Part shown: positions 19,496-28,349 of the stretch, piece after piece
How the letters are laid out: each line of letters opens with the position of its first letter
How positions within the stretch are numbered: the first letter of the stretch is position 1
DNA from: Acinetobacter boissieri
Lineage (GTDB): Bacteria; Pseudomonadota; Gammaproteobacteria; Pseudomonadales; Moraxellaceae
NCBI RefSeq assembly: GCF_900096955.1
Contig: NZ_FMYL01000002.1
Span: 62,001-126,000, forward strand
Direction of reading: 5' to 3'
DNA length: 64,000 nt
The notes under the pieces: model-generated
Database searches by the model: none
Told to the model about the DNA's origin: nothing
The model's input: only the letters and a program-made list of their open reading frames with translations
Position numbers and translations under genes: made by a program

Positions 19496-19958
19496 ACAAA
19501 GATTTAAAGGCATTGAGTTCTTGATAACTACCAGTTACTCAAAACTTACTCGCAGATTTGCATTATTATTTTTTAAATCGTCACTAAAGTAGGTAGGCTT
19601 TTATTTACAAATGCCTATCTACCATAGGAAAATATTTTTTATTAAGTCATTAGAATACGGTTTTAAGCGAGCTTTTATGAAAAAAGCATTTCAGTCGTTT
19701 TTTTCTGATAATGTCTTATTAATCCTGTTTTTAAATTTAAAACCATTTATGAGTATTTATAAAAAATAAATAATTTAAATATATACAGCTATCAAAAATT
19801 GTCTTTTTTAAAATCATATTTAGCATAGTTTACGGTGAAGCCTCACATGAATCATTTTAAAGTCTTATGTTCTCTTTAAAAATATTAAAGATAATATTTT
19901 AAAGCTTTAATGTATTTCAGTGAGTGCTTCATCTGATGGGTGACTGTTTAGAAGAAAT
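19496..19958. other. 463-bp AT-rich spacer, no supported gene
   Basis: Nothing recognisable. A 30-codon frame (19677-19769, beginning MKKAFQSFFSDN, with a hydrophobic centre) has a weak ribosome-binding site and could be a small membrane peptide, but evidence is too thin to call it. Confidence 0.4.
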
Positions 19959-20228
19959 TTATGATATGCAATTACAGCTTTTAATTATTGATTTTTCAAT
20001 TACTTTAACGACTGTAAACAATTGATCATTAATTAAAATACTTTGATTTACTTGTGCTTGATCAAATACTTTATATAATTGAAAGTGAATTAAGACATCG
20101 TCTTCGGCGTCTACCCAAAAGTGGCTTGTGTGGATATTGCCTTGTTGATCTGTGACGGTTTCTTCGACACAATTTAGCCTTAGAAAAACCATTTTGCTCG
20201 ATTGCAAAAAGACAGATGAGTTATTCAT
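19959..20228 (-). CDS. Uncharacterised 89-residue protein
   Basis: Not recognised. Small cytoplasmic protein with no signal peptide. Beta-strand-like segments (KMVFLRLNCVEETVTD, HTSHFWVDAEDDVLIHFQLYKVF) and a Cys-containing C-terminal tail. The ORF can begin at a TTG (20231), but the next codon is ATG and is used here. Divergent from the first BLUF gene, 267 bp away. No functional inference. Confidence 0.5.
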   Translation of the reverse strand: MNNSSVFLQSSKMVFLRLNCVEETVTDQQGNIHTSHFWVDAEDDVLIHFQLYKVFDQAQVNQSILINDQLFTVVKVIEKSIIKSCNCIS

Positions 20229-20495
20229 CAAATACCTAATAGTTAAATATATACCGAGTTATTTTAGTATTTTGTATATCTATTTTACTCAACAGATATC
20301 TTGTTTTTTGTTAAAAAAAAATATATTTGTACGTAATTACTTACAAGAAAAGATCACTATTTAGCCAATATCTAAATAAAAATATTAATATCATATGGTT
20401 ACATAATTTTACAAATAATTAGCTTAATTTTTAAGCACTATCAATCATTGGTTATTTTTAACATACTTCTTTTTTATCATTTCGAGATAAGTAAT

Positions 20496-20924
20496 GTGAG
20501 GTTACATTTTTTATGTTATTCAAGTATTCGTACAGATGATCACGAAAATTTATTAGAAGAAATTACTAATATTTTACAGGTTGCACGTGTATTTAATAAA
20601 AAGCATCATATTACGGGTGTATTGTATTATTCGCATGGACAATTTTTTCAGTACATTGAGGGATTTAAACCTACCATCGAAAATTTGTTTGATCATATTG
20701 CGGTTGATAAAAGACACCATGCTATTCATTATTACGGTACTTTGCCAACAGAACAAAGACGTTTTAAAGACTGGTCAATGAAGTATGTGAAAGGCGATTC
20801 TCGAATAAGGGCATTTTTAGAGGAAAGAGAAAAAAATTATCCTGTTTCTTACCATGTGGTTGAAGATAATTTAATTGTATTTATTGAGGAACTAATCCTG
20901 ATTGAAAAGAGTGGTGATACATAA
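20496..20924 (+). CDS. BLUF-domain blue-light sensor, intact flavin site
   Basis: About 142 aa, a stand-alone BLUF photoreceptor of the BlsA/PixD kind that binds FAD and senses blue light. Diagnostic residues are present: the Tyr in CYSS near the N-terminus, the Asn of FNKKHHITG (four residues before ITG), the Gln of FFQYIEG, and the Trp/Met pair in DWSMKYV. The reading frame extends upstream to a TTG, but the BLUF fold begins at VRLHFLCYSS. The GTG at 20496 is therefore taken as start, although its ribosome-binding site (GAGATAAG) is weak. The C-terminal ~45 residues after the BLUF core probably form the two output helices. A second, degenerate BLUF gene follows 121 bp later. Confidence 0.88.
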   Translation: MRLHFLCYSSIRTDDHENLLEEITNILQVARVFNKKHHITGVLYYSHGQFFQYIEGFKPTIENLFDHIAVDKRHHAIHYYGTLPTEQRRFKDWSMKYVKGDSRIRAFLEEREKNYPVSYHVVEDNLIVFIEELILIEKSGDT

Positions 20925-21045
20925 AAGACCATCTCATTAGGTGAATTTGTGTTAGATTGATCTATAGCAATTCGATTTCTTAATTTTTCTAAGAAAGAAC
21001 GGTATTTGATTACTTATTACATCTTTTTAATAGGGTCATATACTC

Positions 21046-21519
21046 GTGAAAATACAATCTTCTTACTTTGGTTTAGTGGTTCTACAAGAGGATGAAACTT
21101 TAGTTGAAACACTACATTCTCTCCAAAATCTCATTCTTAATTTTTCTCATACAAATCATATTACCGGTGTTTTTTATTACGCAAATCTATCTTTTTATCA
21201 CTGCATTGAAGGTGAGTCGGATGTCGTTGAAAGGCTATTGTTCGCGTTAAATAAGTTAAATAAGTTAGGATCAATTACACATATAAATACAATTGATGAT
21301 TTAAATGAATCACTATATTCTGAATGGAGTATGCGATATGTTAAAAAGGAGTCAGTCATATTTGGTTTTTTTAAGGAGCGTAATATTTTTCGATTTACTC
21401 CTTTATGCCTTAGTAAGAAAGATCAAAAAAAATTAGTTGATGTGATTGCAACACAATTTACAATAGCTAAGAAGAAAACCTATAAAAGAGGATATAAAGT
21501 TCGAAATTTGATTCTATAG
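21046..21519 (+). CDS. Degenerate BLUF-fold protein lacking flavin-site residues
   Basis: 157 aa, GTG start with AGGG 10 bases upstream. It aligns end to end with the neighbouring BLUF protein: HITGVFYYANLSFYHCIEG against HITGVLYYSHGQFFQYIEG, and EWSMRYV against DWSMKYV. The photoactive residues are changed. The N-terminal Tyr corresponds to Phe (in SYFGLVV), the Asn before ITG to Ser (FSHTNHITG), and the key Gln to His (FYHCIEG). It probably does not perform BLUF photochemistry and may instead partner or modulate the intact protein (inference). The C-terminus is lysine-rich. Confidence 0.8.
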   Translation: MKIQSSYFGLVVLQEDETLVETLHSLQNLILNFSHTNHITGVFYYANLSFYHCIEGESDVVERLLFALNKLNKLGSITHINTIDDLNESLYSEWSMRYVKKESVIFGFFKERNIFRFTPLCLSKKDQKKLVDVIATQFTIAKKKTYKRGYKVRNLIL

Positions 21520-21704
21520 TGATGATGCCTTTACTCACTGTTCAAAATAAAATGGAGAATGTATCGTAGATCTATCTTTCCTTGTTTCATATAGCAAGTT
21601 GATTGTTATCTAAATATTTATAATTTAAATAGATTTTTTGAATATTTGTTTTCGCTAATAATTTGATGGTTTTAATAAAGTTACTGAATTTTAGTAGAAT
21701 GGAG

Positions 21705-21750
21705 CTATAGATATCTTCTGATGTATTGAGTTTATTGAAGATATCTATAG
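21705..21750. repeat. 14-bp perfect inverted repeat
   Basis: CTATAGATATCTTC (21705-21718) and GAAGATATCTATAG (21737-21750) are exact inverse complements separated by 18 bp, in the 300-bp gap between the degenerate BLUF gene and the convergent S51 peptidase gene. There is no T-run on either side, so a rho-independent terminator is doubtful. Confidence 0.7.
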
Positions 21751-21819
21751 TTTAGATATAACGATAGTCGTTCAACAGAAGTGTAATGGCTTAATACTTA
21801 TAATCTGCTGATTCATATA

Positions 21820-22521
21820 CTAAGTTATTAGTGTGGTAATTTTAAGTTGATTTTTATCAATTGATGTATCTTTTTTTGAAATAAAATAGGCTTGGGCATC
21901 AGATTTAGATGCTACTGCTTTTAATAAATGTCCATCTTTAAAATGAAGCGCAACACCATCATCTAAAGCATAACCAAACGGAATCTGATCTTTTTCAAGA
22001 TATTCGATGTATGTTGAAACTCTAGACTCCTCCGAATCACAATGAGGGCAAAAACTGCCTGTTAAAAAACCTAAACCATTTATAGGAGATAATTTACCAT
22101 GGTATGAATCTGTAATACCTGCTTCAAACCAACAAATGATTCCAGCACTCACTCCTGCGAGCACGATTCCTTTTGTCATGCATTTTTCTAAAATTTTTGG
22201 AATTCCCCAAGCTTCCCAAAGGGCAAGCATATTTTTTGTATTTCCTCCACCGACATAAATAATATCCATACCCAATAAGAAAGACTCTATATCTTCTGTT
22301 TGCGGTTTGAATAAAGAGAGGTAAAATGGCTGACATTCATGTTGAGAGAATGCTGAAAAAAACTTAGATATATAGTCTTTATTGTCCCCACTGGCTGTTG
22401 AAACAAAGCATATTTTAGGTTGTTTTATGCTAGATGAATCTAATATATATTGATCTAAGAGCGAGTTATCTACTTCTGTAGAAAAACCGCCACCACCCAT
22501 AGCGATAATTGTGCCTTTCAT
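21820..22521 (-). CDS. Peptidase S51 (dipeptidase E-like) family protein
   Basis: 233 aa cytoplasmic serine peptidase of the PepE/cyanophycinase fold. N-terminal TIIAMGGGGFSTE, IIYVGGGNTKNMLALW (oxyanion region) and the nucleophile Ser in VLAGVSAGIICWFEAG are visible; FCPHCDSEESR and GYALDDGVALHF follow in the family order. Known members cleave Asp-X dipeptides or related substrates; the exact substrate here is uncertain. Monocistronic on the minus strand. The start is supported by the compact N-terminus MKGTIIAMGG. Confidence 0.85.
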   Translation of the reverse strand: MKGTIIAMGGGGFSTEVDNSLLDQYILDSSSIKQPKICFVSTASGDNKDYISKFFSAFSQHECQPFYLSLFKPQTEDIESFLLGMDIIYVGGGNTKNMLALWEAWGIPKILEKCMTKGIVLAGVSAGIICWFEAGITDSYHGKLSPINGLGFLTGSFCPHCDSEESRVSTYIEYLEKDQIPFGYALDDGVALHFKDGHLLKAVASKSDAQAYFISKKDTSIDKNQLKITTLIT

Positions 22522-23192
22522 TTTAAACTCTTAATTTATTGGTAAATATTACATTCCCAATGTACTTGGTTTTATATACTTAATTCATTAAATGATTGAT
22601 CTTTTTTCTGCAGCAATGATTACACAGTAGCGTAGTTAAAATTTTGTGTACTAAGCTAAGCTACAGATTTATTTATATACTTAGAATTAATATAACGATA
22701 GTAACTGTAAAATTAATATAATACAGCATGTAAAGTAGACATATTAGACCAAAACTTGCCTATAAAGATAGCATGTTGAGTGGAAGGAATAGAGAAAAGT
22801 TACTGCAAATTATTATTGTGAAATTATTTGTTGTTTAGAAAAGATATCTTTTTAGAATAGTGGTGTGTCGTGTAGGTAAAAATATAATCATTCGAGTTAA
22901 ATTTACTAGAAGTAGATACATTGACTTGAAGGTTCAAAAATGAAATTTGATTGTTTTATTTATAAAAAATACTCGTAAAACAATACAAAAGGCTATTTCT
23001 ATTAAAAAATCTATTTAGCAATATATGTTTAAAGTCATGTAGTGAAGATTAAAACGTACGCTTCCATGTTCAAGTACATTGATGGTTTAAACAAATGTTT
23101 TGATGTGCTTGAACATGATGATAATACTTTTAGGGTCTAAAAATGTGATTATTTATGCGACCAAAGATTCATTATATGAAAAAATTTTCATT
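22522..23192. other. 671-bp intergenic region with one long inverted repeat
   Basis: No ORF with support. At 23065-23079 and 23103-23117 there is an inverted repeat (CATGTTCAAGTACAT against ATGTGCTTGAACATG, 14 of 15 paired, 23-bp spacer), 76 bp downstream of the lipoprotein gene's stop. No T-tract follows on the minus strand. Confidence 0.5.
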
Positions 23193-24827
23193 TTATTGAA
23201 TTAAGCTTTCTCCAATGACTTTAAGTAAATTGATACTTTGTCCAATAATCGCTGTACGGTAACTTTCGTATCTTGTATCTGTTATTGAGTTATCATCGCG
23301 AGTACCACCACCATTTATAACAGTACCATCATAATAGTAGTTCATCACAGGAACATGAACATGACCTGCTGGAATATTGAGCCCCATCACATCACGTAGT
23401 AATGTATTACGGTATCCAGACTCATTGGATAAATAATCACCGCCGCCACCACGACGAGCGCACCATGTTGGATCAGGATCTTTGACAGTCGAAAGGTCGG
23501 GCATTTTATTGACTACACCATGCCATGCTTGATTAATCGTACTATAGACACTACAGTCTGGAAAGTAAGTGTAATTGGTATGCCATGTTACATCAAAGCC
23601 TTCTGTACCTTCACTTGTAGCACCAATTGGTCGAACAATTCCACGTTGCGTCTGACTCTCTAATATTTTTTTATACGGTAAAGAGGCCTTAGTAAATTGT
23701 GGTGGAGAATCTTTTATCCACTGTGAAGAGGTGTTGGATCTGTACCAATCCTCTTGTACTACAATGTTACAACCAGAGCCAATGTGTGTAATTGGCTCAG
23801 CATCTACGCTGATTTGTGTACCAACAGCAAGAACATCTTTGGGTAAACTGTTTGACTGACAGTAGATCATTCCATCGTTACCCGGATAGGTGCCGTGGTA
23901 GCGCCCATTATATTGTTCTAGCCAAAATATGTTGCTGGCTCCTTGGCTCATGGTAATAGATGCATCGACACGTTGAGGGCCTTTTTTAAACCATGGGCCC
24001 AGTGTATCTTCTTGCATACCCTTCCTAAATGGGTCATAACTTACAGGTAAGATATAAGACTCAATATGTAAAATAGAACCATCTGAGAGCGTAAACTCTT
24101 TACCGTCTAGTGCCAGTGCAATTGCACCAGTTGGATTGCCATTACGTAGCCCCATATTGACTTCTCCAGGCGTACCAAGGGTAAATACGTCAAATCCACT
24201 GATGATCATACGGCGATAAACTTTGCCATTAGCGGTTGTCCCTTTAGGCAAATTAATATCATTTTGGCCCCGTGAAGATTTTTCAAATGCCCATTGTAGT
24301 TGCTCTTTTTGTTTGAGAGTAAGGGCAAAATGAGGATTCCATTGGCGTAAAGCTTTGGTCATTTGAACACGAGTCCAATACAACATACGATCTTCGCTAG
24401 AAGGTAAGGTTTCAGAGGGTTTACGTACACGTTTATTTTGTGCTCGATCTACAGCAGCACGCCAAAGTTGTTCGCCTGACCTATTCACTGTTTCCATTGC
24501 CTGCTTAAAGTTACTCAGCGTTGTCGTACCATCTTCAGCACAAAGAGATGCTTTAAATGCAGGAGTAAAATCTTCAAAACCAGTACCATTAATAATACGT
24601 GTGGCCAATGGGGCCGAGTTATTACCTACAACATTTATACCAGAGTAGGGTAAGGGTGTTTCAAGGCGACGTTCTTCATAACTGAGGGGAACAGAGGTAT
24701 CCCATGTACAAGTAGTTTTAGGCGCTAGATTGGATGTCGTAATATTTTTTACATATTTTTCATTGCTACATGAGGCCAACATGGCTAAAGACATGACAGA
24801 AATCATGCATCTGTATTTTATTTGCAT
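23193..24827 (-). CDS. Lipoprotein with pyroglutamyl-peptidase-like (C15) fold, catalytic Cys apparently lost
   Basis: About 544 aa from the ATG at 24827 (the frame continues upstream 43 codons but without signal-peptide character). Lipobox LASC after MISVMSLAMLAS indicates an outer- or inner-membrane lipoprotein. Three C-terminal-half segments recall pyrrolidone-carboxylate peptidase: IISGFDVFTLG (cf. TGFxPFG), NPTGAIALALDG, and GLNIPAGHVHVPVMNY (cf. AGFIHVP with the catalytic His). The segment expected to hold the catalytic Cys (SNxAGTYVCN) reads SNESGYRNTLL, without Cys. It may therefore be a non-peptidase or use another residue. Family assignment is by eye and moderate. Confidence 0.6.
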   Translation of the reverse strand: MQIKYRCMISVMSLAMLASCSNEKYVKNITTSNLAPKTTCTWDTSVPLSYEERRLETPLPYSGINVVGNNSAPLATRIINGTGFEDFTPAFKASLCAEDGTTTLSNFKQAMETVNRSGEQLWRAAVDRAQNKRVRKPSETLPSSEDRMLYWTRVQMTKALRQWNPHFALTLKQKEQLQWAFEKSSRGQNDINLPKGTTANGKVYRRMIISGFDVFTLGTPGEVNMGLRNGNPTGAIALALDGKEFTLSDGSILHIESYILPVSYDPFRKGMQEDTLGPWFKKGPQRVDASITMSQGASNIFWLEQYNGRYHGTYPGNDGMIYCQSNSLPKDVLAVGTQISVDAEPITHIGSGCNIVVQEDWYRSNTSSQWIKDSPPQFTKASLPYKKILESQTQRGIVRPIGATSEGTEGFDVTWHTNYTYFPDCSVYSTINQAWHGVVNKMPDLSTVKDPDPTWCARRGGGGDYLSNESGYRNTLLRDVMGLNIPAGHVHVPVMNYYYDGTVINGGGTRDDNSITDTRYESYRTAIIGQSINLLKVIGESLIQ

Positions 24828-25058
24828 TGGTAAATATTCCACCATGTTTTTATTTAGTATTATTAATATATGAGTTTTATGATTAATTCTAGCTCTTTTA
24901 GGATTCGGCCTAAAAGAGAGAATCTTTTTATTGTTGAAATGATGCAGACGATGCAAAAAAGTATATAAAATTGAAGTGGGAAAGAAGGCTTGTTTTAATG
25001 ACTAAAAATTTTTTGATCTCACTTTTTGCTGTATATTCCCCGCTTTCGGAATGAAAGA

Positions 25059-25676
25059 ATGTCTGTCACCGATTGTCTTGTCACTTATTTATTTGCAGCT
25101 TTACTTTTAACTATAACGCCCGGTCTAGACACTGCATTGATCTTACGTACATCAACGCTTGATGGTGCTAAAAAAGCATTTCAAGTGGCTCTAGGAATTG
25201 ATACGGGGTGCTTTATTTGGGGCATTGTCGTTGCTTTTGGGTTAGGTGGTTTATTGATCGCATCTGAAATGGCATATAATTTGTTGAAGTGGTGTGGCGT
25301 AGCTTATTTATTGTGGCTAGGTGGCCAGCTCTTGTTTAAACCAAGGCAATTGTTTGAGCTAGCGAATGGTCAAGCATCAACGAATAACTGTTTTTTGAGA
25401 GGAATGCTGACTAATGCTTTAAATCCCAAAATGGGAATATTTTATCTCTCATTTTTACCACAGTTTATTCCTACAGGGCATTCCCCAATAGTTTGGACAT
25501 TTTTGTTGGTATTTATTCATGTATTGATAGGAACAATCTGGTCATTAATACTTATTTTTGCAACACGTTATGTTTCTGGTTTTATTAAAAACTCAATATT
25601 TATTAAATGGATAGATCGTTTGAGCGGTGGGCTATTTATCATCTTTGCAATAAAGCTTATCTTGAGTACACATTAA
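25059..25676 (+). CDS. LysE/RhtB-family amino-acid exporter
   Basis: 205 aa inner-membrane protein with about six hydrophobic segments. The N-terminal LLLTITPGLDTALILRTS (family consensus xxPGPxxxxV), GVAYLLWLGGQLL and LTNALNPKMGIFYLSFLPQF are diagnostic of LysE/RhtB. The ATG at 25059 is preferred (GGAATGAAAG upstream); an in-frame start at 25026 would add 11 non-conserved residues. Members export homoserine, threonine, lysine or other small amino acids; substrate cannot be told. Divergent from the C15-like lipoprotein gene. Confidence 0.9.
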   Translation: MSVTDCLVTYLFAALLLTITPGLDTALILRTSTLDGAKKAFQVALGIDTGCFIWGIVVAFGLGGLLIASEMAYNLLKWCGVAYLLWLGGQLLFKPRQLFELANGQASTNNCFLRGMLTNALNPKMGIFYLSFLPQFIPTGHSPIVWTFLLVFIHVLIGTIWSLILIFATRYVSGFIKNSIFIKWIDRLSGGLFIIFAIKLILSTH

Positions 25677-26082
25677 TTTTAATTTTATAAAAGTATGTTG
25701 AATAAAAGACAGGTAAATATTTGATAAAATAGGGAAATGCAAATAACTTTACATATTAAAATTTTTGCCTGTCTAAATGATAGTATAAATAAGAACGGCT
25801 AGACGTAGCGGTTGAATGGAGTGGTTTTAGTAAGGTTTTGCGTACTCTCAGCTAGTTTTTTATGTACTTCAGGCAAAGAAAAACTATTATGAATACCTTG
25901 AGGTCGATAAATTTTGAATATTTATGTTATGGGTCATAAGAAAAATAAATGGTGATTAATTTACACCCAGTCAACCATGAGTATTTCATGTAATCTCGGT
26001 GCTCCTCAATATTCGCTGACGAAAAAGTGTAATCATGCTCTCAAAGAAGAAAAATATGTCTCTTTTCTCGATACATCATCGA
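25677..26082. other. Gene-poor stretch after the LysE exporter gene
   Basis: No intact gene. On the minus strand about 25799-25920 reads as a ~40-codon frame ending QNLTKTTPFNRYV-stop, with plausible codon composition but a stop rather than a start at its 5' end; it may be a decayed gene. GACAGG...CCTGTC ends (about 25709-25774) form an imperfect inverted repeat. Confidence 0.4.
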
Positions 26083-26247
26083 CTATCTAATAAAAATATA
26101 GCCGATGATGGTTCCAATGATTGAATAAACGATCATTATAAAAAATACAAACCATGTTTTATTTTCACGTTTTAAAAATTCGATGGTAGCTTGCTTAATG
26201 TTATTTCTTTTATGTGGACGTTGTTCGCTCATTGATGTATCACTCAT
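26083..26247 (-). CDS. Small single-span membrane protein (54 aa)
   Basis: A complete small frame beginning MSDTSMSEQRPHKRNN. A basic/amphipathic segment (KQATIEFLKRENK) is followed by one transmembrane helix (TWFVFFIMIVYSIIGTIIG) and a final YIFIR. The charge pattern fits an N-in, single-span topology. Met6 (26232) is an alternative start. It lies alone in a 1.1-kb gene-poor stretch; no family recognised. The well-formed helix and lack of stops argue for a real gene, but the ribosome-binding site is weak. Confidence 0.55.
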   Translation of the reverse strand: MSDTSMSEQRPHKRNNIKQATIEFLKRENKTWFVFFIMIVYSIIGTIIGYIFIR

Positions 26248-26847
26248 TGAAGGCTTAACGTGATTATGTGTGTTTTATGATATAAAACATAGCAACAGAA
26301 TTTCTAAAAAAAAATATAACAGATCGTAAGTAGTTACTTTATCTGTTATAGTTCTCAAGCACTGTTTTTACTTGTTTGAAAATAAAAAATATATAACAAA
26401 TAGTTACTTAAAATAATTTTATTCAAATTTTTCTAAATGCTGTGCTTTAAAAATAAAAAAGATGGGAGCCGTAGATTAAATAAATATATACAAATAAGAG
26501 TTCTTACTGAGAGGGTAAGCATCTGTGTAATTAACTTTATTACGAATGGGTATTTACCTCTGTGCAACCAATAATTGTAATAAACATTAAGGCGATCATC
26601 AGGTGTGAAAATTTTCTTATATACATGTGAGTAATGTTATGGCGTAAATACTATTTTAAATACTTAAACATTAGAATAACCACTCTGAATACTAAATAGA
26701 TCACAACATATAAGTTTGTACTAGTCTGTTATGAGATAAGCAAAGATAGATTTTAGTTAAAATGTAGTCTAAATTTGTGAGTATAGATATTTTATTTTTA
26801 TAAAATCAGTCAAAATACAGCACTTAATAACAGAGATTTACTTGATC
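26248..26847. other. 600-bp AT-rich spacer before the lipoprotein-rnhB unit
   Basis: Nothing recognised. Scattered homopolymer A/T runs and no frame with a ribosome-binding site. The promoter of the lipoprotein-rnhB unit should lie near the right edge. Confidence 0.4.
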
Positions 26848-27237
26848 ATGATAAAAATACTACCACTCATTCCTTTTATTCTTGCTTTGTCCGCATGTGC
26901 GGTCGATGGTACAGCAACGACTGGACAAACAAATACCAATCAAAATACAGCGCAACAGCTTGGCGTAACTGCCTTAAAGATTGCGATTAATGCGAAATGC
27001 ACGACTGAGTTAAATAATACTGCGGCTTGGAAGGTGGCTAGTCAAGTGATGACCACGGAACAACAGCAAAATGCGCAAAATCAAGTATGTGGTTGTGTGA
27101 GTGATAAAGCAATTGAGAACGTTAATGTAGTAGATCTTGCAACAGCGGCTTTTGATCCTGCAGCTCGTACAAGTATTGCTACAAAAGCGATTAATAACAC
27201 TGTACAAGCATGTGTTGCGGAAAGCTTGAAACGATGA
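26848..27237 (+). CDS. Small lipoprotein of unknown function
   Basis: 129 aa. Signal peptide and lipobox FILALSAC give an acylated Cys near residue 17. The mature part has a short Thr/Asn/Gln linker and a helical domain with several Cys ([23 protein letters not shown]) that could form disulfides in the periplasm. The ATG at 26848 is used rather than a TTG two codons earlier. Its TGA overlaps the rnhB ATG (ATGATGA), so translation is coupled. No named family recognised. Confidence 0.75.
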   Translation: MIKILPLIPFILALSACAVDGTATTGQTNTNQNTAQQLGVTALKIAINAKCTTELNNTAAWKVASQVMTTEQQQNAQNQVCGCVSDKAIENVNVVDLATAAFDPAARTSIATKAINNTVQACVAESLKR

Positions 27238-27803
27238 TGATTGCAGGTGTAGACGAAGCGGGAAGAGGTCCTTTGGTTGGGTCGGTAGTTGCAGCAGCAG
27301 TTATTTTAGACCCTAATCGACCGATCCTAGGTCTAAATGATTCAAAAAAACTGAGCGAGAAGAAGCGTGAGCAATTGTTTGTAGAAATACAAGAAAAAGC
27401 ACTTGCGTGGTCTATTGCTGAGGCGAGTCATAGCGAAATAGATCAAATGAATATTTTACAAGCGACTTTTCTAGCTATGCGCCGTGCAGTAGCGCAGCTT
27501 TCTATAGTACCTGATAAAGTACGAGTAGATGGTAATCAAAAAATTAAAGGCTTAGCATTAGATTGCGATGCAGTGGTTGGCGGAGATGCATTACACCCAG
27601 AAATTAGTGCTGCTAGTATTTTAGCCAAGGTATATAGAGATCGTCAGATGGTACTTCTAGATCAAGATTATCCGGCGTATGGTTTTGCAAAACACAAAGG
27701 ATATCCGACTAAAGCACATCTTTTAGCAATTGAACAATATGGGATTTTGGCAGAGCATCGGACCAGTTACGGGCCAATTAAGAAGCGGATTGACTCAGTT
27801 TAG
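27234..27803 (+). CDS. rnhB: Ribonuclease HII
   Basis: Endonuclease that removes ribonucleotides from RNA/DNA hybrids. 189 aa. Catalytic DEDD residues lie in [13 protein letters not shown] (Asp, Glu), VDGNQK (Asp) and the AISAAS-type region after [30 protein letters not shown] and [11 protein letters not shown] are typical. Start is one of two adjacent ATGs (27234 or 27237) overlapping the lipoprotein stop. Followed by a hairpin at 27817-27853. Confidence 0.95.
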   Translation: MMIAGVDEAGRGPLVGSVVAAAVILDPNRPILGLNDSKKLSEKKREQLFVEIQEKALAWSIAEASHSEIDQMNILQATFLAMRRAVAQLSIVPDKVRVDGNQKIKGLALDCDAVVGGDALHPEISAASILAKVYRDRQMVLLDQDYPAYGFAKHKGYPTKAHLLAIEQYGILAEHRTSYGPIKKRIDSV

Positions 27804-27816
27804 TGAGTAGAGGTAG

Positions 27817-27853
27817 GTAAACCCAAGCGTTATAATTTCTTGGGTATTTACCA
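27817..27853 (+). terminator. Probable rnhB terminator
   Basis: GGTAAA-CCCAAG pairs with CTTGGG-TATTTACC around an 11-nt loop, beginning 14 bp after the stop. No long T-run follows, so efficiency is uncertain. It may also serve csrA from the other side. Confidence 0.5.
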
Positions 27854-27883
27854 CAATCGGAATGGATCAGGTGTAATCAGGTC

Positions 27884-28126
27884 TTATTTATCTTGATGTA
27901 ACTCATCATAAAAAGATGGCTGATAGGCTTGATCAATTTGTTGCAGATGCTCGTGCATAGCACGCTCATGTTGGATACGTTGATAAATTTCTTCACGGTG
28001 TACAGACACTTCTTTGGGTGCATTGACCCCAATGCGTACTTGGTTACCTTTTACACCAAGTACAGTTACACTCACTTGATCCCCAATCATTAAAGTTTCT
28101 CCGACACGTCTAGTCAGAATCAGCAT
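27884..28126 (-). CDS. csrA: Carbon storage regulator CsrA/RsmA
   Basis: Dimeric mRNA-binding repressor/activator that recognises GGA motifs in leaders. 80 aa: the canonical first ~48 residues ([40 protein letters not shown]) include the RNA-contact Arg of the VHREE segment. The C-terminal extension ([27 protein letters not shown]) is longer than E. coli CsrA (61 aa), in line with extended CsrA tails in this group. Downstream of lysC on the same strand, the conserved alaS-lysC-csrA order. Confidence 0.97.
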   Translation of the reverse strand: MLILTRRVGETLMIGDQVSVTVLGVKGNQVRIGVNAPKEVSVHREEIYQRIQHERAMHEHLQQIDQAYQPSFYDELHQDK

Positions 28127-28262
28127 GTTTATCTCCTTGCTCAGCGCTAAACCTGCAGTTTTTTTTACCTATAAAGCATATGCAAAAAGTGAACCACAAC
28201 TTTGAAAAAAGAGTTGAACAACCTGCACACTCTTATTTTCAAAAATATTAAGACTTAATATA

Positions 28263-28297
28263 ACAGAGCCACTTTATATAAAATAGAGTGGCTCTGA
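28263..28297. terminator. Hairpin between lysC and csrA, terminator-like
   Basis: CAGAGCCACT...AGTGGCTCTG forms a long stem (about 12 bp). A-tracts lie on the plus-strand right, so for the minus-strand lysC transcript the U-tract is only the mixed TTATATT; termination efficiency is uncertain. Confidence 0.45.
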
Positions 28298-28349
28298 AAA
28301 AAATATGAGTAATCCGATGTCTAGTATCGGACTTTTCACTAAAAACTAA

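Noticed and set aside
19677..19769. 30-codon frame starting MKKAFQSFF
   Set aside because: Only a weak ribosome-binding site, and no second line of evidence; mentioned under the intergenic entry.
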